From assembly GCA_965224275.1 (NCBI GenBank), contig CBDCYR010000012.1, positions 496,001-560,000 on the forward strand: a DNA stretch of 64,000 nt, in the 5' to 3' direction. This DNA is from CAUZWH01 sp965224275. GTDB taxonomy: Bacteria > Pseudomonadota > Alphaproteobacteria > SHVV01. Below are positions 34,995-43,803 of the stretch, in pieces (the first letter of the stretch is position 1; every line of letters begins with the position of its first letter). Position numbers and translations under genes: made by a program. The notes beneath the pieces are model-generated. The model was given only the letters and a program-made list of their open reading frames with translations, was not told where the DNA came from and did no database searches.

Positions 34995-36053
34995 ATGAGA
35001 GATCAATTCGCAGTTCGACGTGCCACTGGCGCCCGCACCGGCATCGTTCGAGCACAGCGGGGGGACCACTACCAGCCTCGGCCGGCGTTTTCGGGCACCG
35101 CTCGCAGACCCAGCGGCGGTCCGTCGCGCGGCGCTCGCACTTCCGGCAGCGGTCGTAAGGAAATACTTTGCGCGTTCGGCATCGACGTCGATGCGGTTGC
35201 CGGCTGGCTCGGTTCTTACGGCGGCCAGGACTCACCGTGCGATATTTCGCGCGGCCTGTTTTCGGGTGAGGTCGGAACCCCCCGGTTGGTGAAGCTGTTC
35301 GATCGGTTTGGCATCAACACCTCATGGTTCATTCCGGGCCATTCGATAGAAACCTTCCCCGAGCAGTGCAAGCTGGTGTTCGATGCGGGCCACGAGATCG
35401 GTCTGCACGGCTATTCGCACGAAAACCCGATTTCGATGACCCGCCAGCAGGAAGAGGATGTGCTCGATAAGTGCATCGACCTGATCGGCACGCTGACCGG
35501 CCATACGGCAAAGGGCTATGTCGCGCCCTGGTGGGAGTTCAGCCCGGTAACCAACGAACTCTTGATCAAGAAGGGTATCAACTACGACCACAGCTTGATG
35601 AACCACGATTTCATCCCGTTCTATGTCCGCGTCGGTGATAGCTGGACCCCGATCGACTATTCCAAACAGGCGCACGAGTGGATGAAGCCGCTGGTTCGCG
35701 GCGTGGAAACCGATCTCGTCGATATCCCAGCCAGTTGGTACACCGATGATCTGCCGCCAATGATGTTCATTAAGTCGGCGCCCAACAGCTATGGTTTCGC
35801 CAATCCCAGAGATATCGAAGATTTGTGGCGCGATCAGTTCGACTGGGTTTATCGAGAATACGAGTATGCCGTTTTCACGATGACCATCCATCCCGACGTA
35901 TCAGGACGACCGCAGGTGCTGCTCATGCTTGAGCGGCTGTTCGATCATATCTCGAGCCACACCGGCGTTCGCTTCTGCACGTTTAACGAGATCGCCAACG
36001 ATTTTCGCGCCCGCCACCCCCGCAACACCGGTGAAGCTGCGGCCGCCGAGTAG
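34995..36053 (+). CDS. Polysaccharide-deacetylase-fold hydrolase (NodB superfamily), ureide-type
   Basis: 352 residues. The catalytic core starts near residue 55 with EILCAFGIDVDAVAGWLGSY (metal Asp) and continues TSWFIPGHSIETFP, AGHEIGLHGYSHENPISM (metal His pair) and GYVAPWWEFSPVTNELL. Proteins of this subgroup usually begin right at the core, but here an Arg/Gly-rich tail of about 54 residues precedes it, with GGGAGGG upstream of ATG 34995. Related enzymes act on cyclic amides or ureides as well as sugars. It is divergent from the isochorismatase-fold gene. Confidence 0.8.
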   Translation: MRDQFAVRRATGARTGIVRAQRGDHYQPRPAFSGTARRPSGGPSRGARTSGSGRKEILCAFGIDVDAVAGWLGSYGGQDSPCDISRGLFSGEVGTPRLVKLFDRFGINTSWFIPGHSIETFPEQCKLVFDAGHEIGLHGYSHENPISMTRQQEEDVLDKCIDLIGTLTGHTAKGYVAPWWEFSPVTNELLIKKGINYDHSLMNHDFIPFYVRVGDSWTPIDYSKQAHEWMKPLVRGVETDLVDIPASWYTDDLPPMMFIKSAPNSYGFANPRDIEDLWRDQFDWVYREYEYAVFTMTIHPDVSGRPQVLLMLERLFDHISSHTGVRFCTFNEIANDFRARHPRNTGEAAAAE

Positions 36054-36091
36054 GCCAAGCGGCAGACCCGCGCAAACCAGGATTATCGAGG

Positions 36092-36427
36092 ATGTGCAGC
36101 CTCTGCGGCGTGTTGGGCGGGCGCGGTCATTGGACCGATACGTCAAGTAATCCCGACACGTTCCGGGCCGCCGCCCCGACCACGATCGCGGGTGAACAGC
36201 AGGCCCGCACCACACTTGTTAACAAAGTGCTCAAGCATTACGGCCTGGCGCTGTCGGATTGGGCGCCGGGTTCCTTCATGCTGCGAAGCCACACCGGCCA
36301 GACCGCGCTGGTTAACAACTTGACCGAGGTTTGGGCGGCCGCCGAATTGATGTCCAAGAAAGAATGCGATCCGCTCGATGCCGAGCTCCTCGATGGCTTA
36401 GAGCGCGCCGCCGCGCAAGTGATCTGA
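36092..36427 (+). CDS. Small conserved protein paired with CobW GTPase
   Basis: 111 residues starting MCSLCGVLGGRGHWTDTSSN, with a CxxC near the N-terminus, then a helical stretch (TTLVNKVLKHYGLALSDWAP, VWAAAELMSKKECDPLDAEL). The stop overlaps the CobW start (TGATG), so they are translated together. A zinc- or metal-handling partner role is inferred from the CxxC and the neighbour. Confidence 0.7.
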   Translation: MCSLCGVLGGRGHWTDTSSNPDTFRAAAPTTIAGEQQARTTLVNKVLKHYGLALSDWAPGSFMLRSHTGQTALVNNLTEVWAAAELMSKKECDPLDAELLDGLERAAAQVI

Positions 36428-37485
36428 TGGCTGGATACCACGCCCTCCTTCCCGTCAATGTCGTCACCGGATTCCTCGGCAGCGGAAAGACGACGTTGCT
36501 GCGTCGCCTGCTGGCCTCACCGCACCTGAAAAATGTGGCGGTCATGGTCAACGAGTTCGGCGAAGTCGGGCTAGATCATCACCTGTTGAGTTCCGTGACG
36601 GAAGGAATCCTATTGCTTGAAAACGGTTGCGTCTGCTGTGCAATTCGCGGTGACCTGCAAGCGGCGCTACACAATCTGTTTGACCAACGCGAGCGCGGCG
36701 ATATGCCGCCCTTTGATCGCGTCGTGATTGAGACCTCGGGTCTCGCTGATCCCGTTCCGATCGCCTACACCGTCTTGATCGAACCGGTCTTGCAGCACCA
36801 CTTCAGATTGGGCAATGTCATCACGGTCGTCGACGCCGTTAACGGGTTGAGCCAGCTCGACACATTTCCCGAATCGGTGAAGCAGGCGGCGGTTGCCGAT
36901 CGAATAGTTATTACCAAAACCGATCTTTGCGACGATACCGATGTCGCCGTTTTAAAGCGCCGCCTCACCGAACTTAATCGCGGGTCGCCGATTTATCATG
37001 CCGCCGACAACACAGCCGCGGAATTGTTGTTAATCGAAGATGCGTTCGATAACGAGGCAAAAGCCGACGAGGTCGCGCGTTGGCTCCCCGGCACCGAACC
37101 GGATGACGATCCCACGCATCATGATCACACCCACGGTGTCTCGTCGTTTTGCCTGCTGTTTGACCGGCCGCTGGATTGGACCGCGTTTGGCATTTGGATG
37201 ACGATGCTGCTCAATCGCCACGGTGAGCGGGTATTGCGGGTTAAGGGTATGCTCAGCGTCATTGGCATGGACGCGCCGGTTGTCATCAACGGTGTCCAGC
37301 ACGTGGTTCATCCTCCAACCCACTTGGAGCGCTGGCCGGATGCCGACCGGCGGTCTCGGATCGTGTTTGTGGTTCGCGATATTTCTCGTGCTGAGATTGA
37401 AAGTTCGCTCGCGGTCTTTAATCGGCTTGCCAATCCGCGATTTGAAGAAACGACGACCGACCCTCCCGCGCACGCGGCGGCTTAA
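36427..37485 (+). CDS. CobW/COG0523 family metal-chaperone GTPase
   Basis: 352 residues. GTPase motifs are VTGFLGSGKTTLLRRLL (Walker A), ENGCVCCAIRGDLQAAL containing the CxCC metal site, VVIETSGLADPVPIAYT and VITKTDLCDD (guanine specificity). A His-rich loop DPTHHDHTHG lies near residue 236, and the C-terminal CobW domain follows. COG0523 proteins insert or store Zn, Co or Ni for target enzymes; nearby amidohydrolase-type enzymes that need metal are plausible clients. Confidence 0.92.
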   Translation: MAGYHALLPVNVVTGFLGSGKTTLLRRLLASPHLKNVAVMVNEFGEVGLDHHLLSSVTEGILLLENGCVCCAIRGDLQAALHNLFDQRERGDMPPFDRVVIETSGLADPVPIAYTVLIEPVLQHHFRLGNVITVVDAVNGLSQLDTFPESVKQAAVADRIVITKTDLCDDTDVAVLKRRLTELNRGSPIYHAADNTAAELLLIEDAFDNEAKADEVARWLPGTEPDDDPTHHDHTHGVSSFCLLFDRPLDWTAFGIWMTMLLNRHGERVLRVKGMLSVIGMDAPVVINGVQHVVHPPTHLERWPDADRRSRIVFVVRDISRAEIESSLAVFNRLANPRFEETTTDPPAHAAA

Positions 37486-37638
37486 GGCCTAAGCATGGCA
37501 GCGTCGGCGTTACCCGATCTGTTCACGGCTCGGATGCACCTGCGCCAACGGACCGAAGCGGATCTTTCGGCGCTGGTTGACATGGAGGATGATCCTCAGG
37601 TGGTCCGCTTCCTGAGCGACGGGAGAGCGCGTAGTGAC

Positions 37639-38249
37639 GAGCAAAAACGCGAGGAACTGCGAGACAGAATCCACCACGACCACGGTGAGGGATTCGGTTA
37701 TTGGAGTGCGTTCGTTGCGACGGAACCTGACGGCTTTCTTGGTTGGGTGTGTCTGCGCCCGCTGCTGTTTTCCTATCATTTGCGGCCCGCTGCTTCCGTT
37801 GGTTGTCGATACCGGCGAAATCGAAGGCCATCAATGGGGTTAAAGTCAGGGCTGTAGGGCGGCAGGAAGCGCAACTCTGCCGCGGCGGCTTATGGCCGTG
37901 CGCACGCGATGGGTTTGTGGGCGGGTAAGTTATCCATCGCCGATATCGCCTCGGGACCAAGCATAAGCGCGGGGCACCGTGCACCATGGGCGCGGTCATG
38001 CCTTCAAGGCGACCGAAGGAAGTGTCCAGCGGTGCTTGGCAGGCCTGCCCTTCGACTCGTCAATGAACACCATCGGGCTTCAGATCGGGTGGGCGTCGAA
38101 CCAGGCCTGCCGGCGGCGCAGGAGCAAAAACGCGAGGAACTGCGAGACAGAATCCACCACGACCACGGTGAGGGATTCGGTTATTGGAGTGCGTTCGTTG
38201 CGACGGAACCTGACGGCTTTCTTGGTTGGGTGTGTCTGCGCCCGCTGCT
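37639..38249 (+). repeat. 128-bp exact direct repeat flanking the IS remnant
   Basis: Copies at 37639-37766 and 38122-38249 are identical and both belong to the acetyltransferase coding sequence. They are far longer than any transposase target duplication. They probably arose by a tandem duplication around, or an assembly fold-over of, the insertion site. Confidence 0.9.
37767..38121. mobile_element. Degenerate remnant of the IS630-type element
   Basis: 355 bases co-linear with the left two thirds of the intact element at 48387. It begins GTTTTCCTATCATTTGCGG and keeps long identical blocks (for example around the GGGTTAAAGTCAGGGCTGTA segment), but has a dozen or more small internal deletions, and stops at the sequence GGCGGCGCAGG. 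The right inverted repeat is absent, so it cannot move. Confidence 0.85.
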
Positions 38250-38526
38250 AGGTTATCCGGAAATCGAAATTGGCTATTGCTTTGCGCCGGCTGCGCGCGG
38301 GCATGGTTATGCGACCGAAGCAGCGCAGGCCTGCCTCGACTATGCGTTCGAGACGATGGGGTTGGATGAAGTGGTCGCGGTCATCGATCCTGCGAACCAG
38401 CCCTCACAACGGGTGATTGCCAAACTTGGCTTCGCGCGGCATGGCGAGCGCGTCGCTTATGAACGTCAGCTCGGATTTTATCGACTGAAGCGTCCGCCAA
38501 CTTAGTCGGCGAGCTCAATTTGTCGG

Positions 38527-39039
38527 CTATGTTGAGCTGCGCGGAGGCTGGCTGCGATATTGCCATCCGTGGCGAAACGCGCGCACCACGTGATGGAGCA
38601 GATAAAACAGGACCGCGAGAATCACCAGCAGGATGATCGAGAGCAGGCGGTCGCCGAAGAACGAGTCGATGATCGCGCCCCCCTGGATCAGATGTTCGCT
38701 CAGCATCACGATCGCTTGAAGCGTTGCACCGGCAAACAAAATCACGGCGATCAGGATTGCGACCTGGAGGGTCTCGAAAACCAGTGTTTCGGCGTCGAGT
38801 TCACCGGCTGACCGCCATACGTTGCGCCGGAAGGTCTGCCAATGAGCCATCGCATAGCCGAATACACCAACCAGCGAGGCAAACCAGAAGATCACGTTGT
38901 CGCTGCGGATATGGCGCAGGCCCTGCGAGACGTATTCCTCAACTGGCTGATAAAAGTATAGGAAAATCAACAAGATGACGAGTCCGACGAGGATGATCCA
39001 AGGGCGCGGCCGCTGCCAATTTACGGGTTCTTTAGCCAT
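38527..39039 (-). CDS. Integral membrane protein of unknown function
   Basis: 170 residues with four membrane segments: WIILVGLVILLIFLYFYQPV, VIFWFASLVGVFGYAMAHW, LQVAILIAVILFAGATLQAI and LLSIILLVILAVLFYLLHHVV. A short cytoplasmic loop contains ETLVFETL. The ATG at 39039 starts MAKEPVNWQRPRP. I do not recognise a family. Confidence 0.7.
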   Translation of the reverse strand: MAKEPVNWQRPRPWIILVGLVILLIFLYFYQPVEEYVSQGLRHIRSDNVIFWFASLVGVFGYAMAHWQTFRRNVWRSAGELDAETLVFETLQVAILIAVILFAGATLQAIVMLSEHLIQGGAIIDSFFGDRLLSIILLVILAVLFYLLHHVVRAFRHGWQYRSQPPRSST

Positions 39040-39331
39040 CGGTTGATGCCATTATAGAGGGGTTGAATGGGGTCGGATCGTATACGAAAGGGGGGTCGAT
39101 TTAAAACCCCTCCCGAGAAGCGATAATGCCCGACTAATTCTATTAGGGAAGACGGACGCAATCGCGTTAGAAACGGCCCCTGCTAAACCCTTGTAGGGGT
39201 TGACCGCTGGGTGCCACGAGAGAATTATTGGGGCGCCGTTCGGCGCTGTCGCAACTGGCCCGACGAGGCCTGCGAGAGCGGCGAAGCCCCCACACAGGTT
39301 GTTTGATAGTTCGGGGTAGTAAGGAGGAAGT

Positions 39332-41389
39332 ATGGCGAGTCGTCTAGGGATTGATGTGGGAGGGACCTTCACCGATCTCTTGTTGTTTGATGAGACGTCG
39401 CGGCAGGTCCAGCTGCTCAAAACGCCGTCGACGCCGGAAGACCAGTCGATCGCGATCCTGACCGGGGTCCAAAAGATCGTCGCCCAATCGGGCATCTCGG
39501 CGAGCGATATTCAGGTACTTCTGCACGGCACCACGGTTTCGACAAACATCGTGCTTGAGGAGAAGGGGGCCAAGGTCGGCCTGCTGGTGACCGAGAACTT
39601 TGAGCAGATCCTGCATATGGCGCGCTCGCAGACGCCGGGTCCACTCGCCGGGTGGATCATTATGCAAAAGCCCGATCCGCTCGCAGATCTCGAACTAACA
39701 CGCGGTATCGCCGAACGTATCAACGCGCACGGTGATATCATCACGCCCCTGGATGAGGCTTCGGCACGCGACGCGATTCGCGAACTCGTCGAACTTGGCG
39801 TCGAATCGATTACCATTTCGCTGCTCCATTCCTACGCCAATCCGGCCCACGAAAAACGCCTCAAGGCATTGGTCGATGAGATCGGCCCCGACGTGCCGGT
39901 TTCGGTATCTTCGGAAATTCTGCCGGAGTTCCGCGAATATGAGCGCACGCTGGTAACCGTCATGAACGCCTATGTTGGGCCCAGCATGCGGCGCTACCTA
40001 AAGAATTTGGAAGACAAACTGCAGAGCGTTCAGTTTTCGCCGCACGTCCATATTGTTCGCTCGGATGGCGGTTTGATGAGCGTGGCGCGGGCCTCCGAAT
40101 CGCCGGTGCATACCATGATGTCGGGCCCCGCCGGTGGCGTCTCGGGCGCGGCGTTCCTTGCCAATTTAGCCGGGCACCCCAATGCGATCGGCTTTGACAT
40201 GGGTGGCACGTCGACTGACGTTTCGGTAATCCAGGACGGGACCCCCAATATCTCGCGCCAAACCACCCTGGGCTACTATCCGATCAAAGTGCCCTCCGTC
40301 GATGTGCATAGTGTCGGCGCCGGTGGCGGGTCCATTGCCCACGTTCCTATGACCAGGGCACTGCGGGTGGGTCCAGAAAGCGCTGGAGCCGTGCCGGGTC
40401 CGGCCAGTTATGGGCGCGGTGGCGACAAACCGACGGTTACAGATGCCAACGTCGTGCTTGGCCGCCTGCTGCCGAACCTGTTGGGCGGGGAGATGATGCT
40501 CGACGTCAACGCAGCTGAAACTGCGGTTTCGCGCGTTGCAGGCGCGCTGGGATTGGATGTCAATCAAGCCGCGCAGGGCATTCTCGATATCGTTAACGAA
40601 AACATGTTCGGCGCCCTGCGCCTGGTTACTGTTCAGAAGGGACTCGATCCGCGCGATTTCGCATTGGTGGCGTTCGGTGGCGCTGGCCCGTTACACGGTA
40701 ACGCCATTGCCATGCTTGCCGGTTGTTATCCGGTCATCGTGCCGCCGACACCTGGAGTATTGTCGGCGCTCGGATTCCTATATTCGGACGTTAAGAACGA
40801 ATTTGCCCAAACTTTCATCCGCAATATCGAAGATGCGCAATCGGGCGAAGTCAGCGAGATCCTCTCGCGCCTCGGGCGTGACGCCAAAGTTTGGCTGCGC
40901 GAAGAAGGTATTGACGAAGCACGCCAAGAATTGCACTTCGAAGCGGACGTACGATACTTTCGTCAGGGTTATGAGTTTTCAATTGAGGTAAACCCTGAGT
41001 CCATGAGCAATGGCGGTTTGCAGGACCTGGCCGGTCGGTTTGGCATCGCTCACGAGCGGATTTATGGATTCAAACTCGAAGCTCCGGTGGAATTGGTTAA
41101 TCTACGCTCGGTGGGGACCGGACGCGTGATCAAGGTTGAATTTCCCAAGTTTGACAAAGAGGGCAGCGATGCCAGCAAAGCGATCGTCGGTCAGCATCGC
41201 ACCTCTTTCGATAGTAATTTCGTGGCCGCAAACGTCTATGATCGGGCACAGCTGAAGGCGGGTAACCAAGTCCCCGGTCCCGCTATTGTTACGCAGAAAG
41301 ATTCGACGACGGTGGTGCACCCCGGCCACGTCGGCGAAGTTGATGAGTATCTTAATATTCTGATCAATCCCGTAGGCGGGCGCGTTTAG
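39332..41389 (+). CDS. hyuA: Hydantoinase/oxoprolinase subunit A (ATP-dependent)
   Basis: 685 residues, full length for HyuA. ATP-binding motifs of the acetate/sugar-kinase fold are RLGIDVGGTFTDLLLFDE, VLLHGTTVSTNIVLEEKG, IGFDMGGTSTDVSVI and VDVHSVGAGGGSIAHV; the C-terminus ends in VVHPGHVGEVDEYLNI. With HyuB it hydrolyses cyclic amides such as N-methylhydantoin or 5-oxoproline using ATP; acetone-carboxylase-like roles also exist in the family. AAGGAGGAA precedes the ATG and hyuB follows after 10 bases. Confidence 0.93.
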   Translation: MASRLGIDVGGTFTDLLLFDETSRQVQLLKTPSTPEDQSIAILTGVQKIVAQSGISASDIQVLLHGTTVSTNIVLEEKGAKVGLLVTENFEQILHMARSQTPGPLAGWIIMQKPDPLADLELTRGIAERINAHGDIITPLDEASARDAIRELVELGVESITISLLHSYANPAHEKRLKALVDEIGPDVPVSVSSEILPEFREYERTLVTVMNAYVGPSMRRYLKNLEDKLQSVQFSPHVHIVRSDGGLMSVARASESPVHTMMSGPAGGVSGAAFLANLAGHPNAIGFDMGGTSTDVSVIQDGTPNISRQTTLGYYPIKVPSVDVHSVGAGGGSIAHVPMTRALRVGPESAGAVPGPASYGRGGDKPTVTDANVVLGRLLPNLLGGEMMLDVNAAETAVSRVAGALGLDVNQAAQGILDIVNENMFGALRLVTVQKGLDPRDFALVAFGGAGPLHGNAIAMLAGCYPVIVPPTPGVLSALGFLYSDVKNEFAQTFIRNIEDAQSGEVSEILSRLGRDAKVWLREEGIDEARQELHFEADVRYFRQGYEFSIEVNPESMSNGGLQDLAGRFGIAHERIYGFKLEAPVELVNLRSVGTGRVIKVEFPKFDKEGSDASKAIVGQHRTSFDSNFVAANVYDRAQLKAGNQVPGPAIVTQKDSTTVVHPGHVGEVDEYLNILINPVGGRV

Positions 41390-41399
41390 GAGGTTTCTC

Positions 41400-43724
41400 G
41401 TGGTCGATATGAATCCATACGGCAAGTCGGTATCGCTCGACGATCTGCTCAAGGCAAACAAAGAGCAGTTCGACAAAATCTTTGCCAGCCAAATGGGCGA
41501 TGTGGGGTTGGTGAACACGACCCATCGGCCACCAACCCACGAGGATCTCGAATCGGCCAGTCTTCGGGCCCACGCTGATGCCAGCGTGGGTGACGTTTCG
41601 GGAATGCTTGATGCACGTTTCGGGTCGGCCTGGTCATCCGAAGTCGTCGAACATAAAAATGAGCGCGGTGTGGTTACGGTATTGGTCAAACTCACCGTCG
41701 ACGGATCGTCGAAAATGCAATTCGGCTCGGCCCGTGCCAATGGTGATGAAGGCCGCGCCCTGCAACGTGCGACCGATGATGCACTGGCCAAATGCGCGGC
41801 CCAATTCGGCCAAGGCAGCAATGGCGGCAATGGGAGTCACGGCGGCGCCACGATCGAAGCGCGCTCAGCGCCGAGCCCGCAGTCGCGGCCGCAGTATGGT
41901 GAAGCATCGCAGCCAGCGCCGGGTCAACAACGCGCACCATCACAGAAGCTCGATACGATCTCATTGGACATCATCGAAAACGCGCTGCGGAACGCGCGCT
42001 ACGAGATGGATGCCGTGCTATTCCGCTCGGCCATGTCGCCGGTGATTCGCGAGCAGCACGATGAGTTCCCGATGATTACAGACGCCAAGGGCCGAATGAT
42101 TGTTGGTCAGTTCGGGTCTTATGTCGTGGAGATGCTAAAGGAGCAGAACATGACCGTCGCCCCGGGCGACGTCATCCTCAACAACGATCCTTATCTATGT
42201 GGTGGCTCGATAAGTCACATCAATGATTGGCTTGTTCTGGTTCCGATCTTCTTCGAGGACGAACTCGTCGGCTTTAGCTCGATGTTCGGTCACATGATGG
42301 ATTGCGGTGGTTCGGTACCGTGCAGCATGCCGACATCGGCGACATCGATCTTCGCCGAAGGTCTCCGCATTCCACCGGTCAAGATTTACGAGAACGGCGA
42401 AATCAACCAAGCCGCGCTCAGCATAATAATGAACAACACGCGCACGCCGGAAATGAACTATAGCGACCTGATGGCCATCGTCGCCGGTTGTCGGACGGGC
42501 GAAAAACGCGTCATAGAGATTTGTAACCGCTTTGGTAAAGATACCTACAAACAAGCCTGCGACGCCTTGCTCGAACGCACCAATCGCGCCATGCGCAAAC
42601 TGATTGTTCAAAACCTGCCGGAGGAGCCCCAGACGTTCGAGGATTACATCGACGACGATGGCTGCGGCAATGGTCCGTTCAGGCTGAGAATGACGTTGTG
42701 GCGGGAAGGCGAGCACGCTTACTTCGATTGGACAGGAACCTCACCACAGGCTCCGGGGCCGGTGAACTTCTACCTCAATGAGGGCATGTTCAAGATGTTC
42801 ATCGGGGTCTACCTGATCATGATTTACGATCCCCAAATCCTGTTTAACGATGGATTTTACGACCTCATCCACGTGACGTTTCCCGAAGGGTCGCTGCTGC
42901 ATCCCAACTTCCCCGCGGCGCTCGGTAATCGAACCCACGCCCTGTCGCGGCAGTTTGACGTGCTGGGTGGTGCGCTCTCAAAGAACGCACCGGAAATGGC
43001 AACGGCAGCGGGCTACGGATCCAGCCCACATTTCCTCTACTCCGGTGAGGACAAGAACGGTCGTCCGTTCCAGCTCATGGAGATCTTGTTCGGAGGGATT
43101 CCGGGACGCCCGGTGGGCGATGGCATGGATGGCCATTCCTGGTGGCCGCTGTTTGAAAATATCCCGACCGAGTATCTCGAGGTTTACTACCCGATGATCA
43201 TCGAGAACTATCAAACCATTCCCGATAGCGGCGGTCCCGGTAAGCACCGCGGTGGCAATGGCGTCGACAAAAGCTACCTGCTGCTCGAGGACGGCGAGAT
43301 TTCGATCCAGGACGATCGTCAGGAGTCCCAACCGTGGGGTATCCTCGGTGGTAAGCCCGGACAATGCTCCGATAAATGGCTAATCAAAAAGGATGGCACC
43401 CGGGAACATCTGGGCGCCAAGATCGATAGCTTCAGGGTTCGGGCCGGCGAGCGGATCATTTTCCGTACCGCGGGCGGCGGCGGCTGGGGCGACCCCTTAG
43501 ACCGCGAAGCCGGGCGGGTGCGCAACGATGTTGCCCGCAAGCTGATGTCGCATGAGGTTGCCCGCGAGCAGTATGGCGTCGTCCTTAATGGCGACGGCCA
43601 TGAACTCGATATCCGCGCGACGCAGGATCTGCGCGAGAGCCTGAAACGAAGCAGACCGGCGTTGGTGCTGTACGATTTCGGTGAGCGTCGACCGGCGGGT
43701 AACGGCGTGAGCCAAGCCGGCTGA
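41400..43724 (+). CDS. hyuB: Hydantoinase/oxoprolinase subunit B with an extra N-terminal domain
   Basis: 774 residues from GTG 41400 (ATG 41409 also possible), with AGGAGG upstream. The HyuB domain starts near residue 184 (LDTISLDIIENALRNARYEM) and continues FEDELVGFSSMFGHMMDCGG, SGGPGKHRGGNGVDKSYLL-type motif and IIFRTAGGGGWGDPLDREAG. Ordinary HyuB proteins begin at that point. Here residues 1-140 form an added domain homologous along its length to the protein at 33543-34052, joined by a Gly/Ser/Gln/Pro-rich linker (about 140-183). The fusion is unusual and may mediate assembly or nucleic-acid or ligand binding. Confidence 0.9.
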   Translation: MVDMNPYGKSVSLDDLLKANKEQFDKIFASQMGDVGLVNTTHRPPTHEDLESASLRAHADASVGDVSGMLDARFGSAWSSEVVEHKNERGVVTVLVKLTVDGSSKMQFGSARANGDEGRALQRATDDALAKCAAQFGQGSNGGNGSHGGATIEARSAPSPQSRPQYGEASQPAPGQQRAPSQKLDTISLDIIENALRNARYEMDAVLFRSAMSPVIREQHDEFPMITDAKGRMIVGQFGSYVVEMLKEQNMTVAPGDVILNNDPYLCGGSISHINDWLVLVPIFFEDELVGFSSMFGHMMDCGGSVPCSMPTSATSIFAEGLRIPPVKIYENGEINQAALSIIMNNTRTPEMNYSDLMAIVAGCRTGEKRVIEICNRFGKDTYKQACDALLERTNRAMRKLIVQNLPEEPQTFEDYIDDDGCGNGPFRLRMTLWREGEHAYFDWTGTSPQAPGPVNFYLNEGMFKMFIGVYLIMIYDPQILFNDGFYDLIHVTFPEGSLLHPNFPAALGNRTHALSRQFDVLGGALSKNAPEMATAAGYGSSPHFLYSGEDKNGRPFQLMEILFGGIPGRPVGDGMDGHSWWPLFENIPTEYLEVYYPMIIENYQTIPDSGGPGKHRGGNGVDKSYLLLEDGEISIQDDRQESQPWGILGGKPGQCSDKWLIKKDGTREHLGAKIDSFRVRAGERIIFRTAGGGGWGDPLDREAGRVRNDVARKLMSHEVAREQYGVVLNGDGHELDIRATQDLRESLKRSRPALVLYDFGERRPAGNGVSQAG

Positions 43725-43803
43725 TCCGGCGATTAGGGAGGCAGGCCGGAACCAGCGTTTTCGGTCCCGCTAAACGAAGGAAAAAAGAGGAGGGGGCCGC
43801 AAC

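Larger units (their letters stand above)
37495..38505 (+). pseudogene. GNAT N-acetyltransferase gene, split by a duplication and IS remnant
   Basis: The N-terminal part starts MAASALPDLFTARMHLRQR and continues to GWVCLRPLL at 37766; it then enters IS-derived sequence and stops at 37857. From 38122 a second copy of the last 128 bases appears, followed by the rest of the gene: YCFAPAARGHGYATEAAQA (acetyl-CoA loop) and QPSQRVIAKLGFARHGERV, ending FYRLKRPPT at 38505. Deleting 37767-38249 (or the equivalent 37639-38121) restores a RimJ-like protein of about 175 residues. The current locus cannot make it as one chain. Confidence 0.85.

Noticed and set aside
39090..39331. Structured leader upstream of hyuA as a riboswitch
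   Set aside because: The sequence is G-rich and can fold, but I found no match to the cores of guanidine, glycine, TPP, cobalamin or SAM riboswitches.
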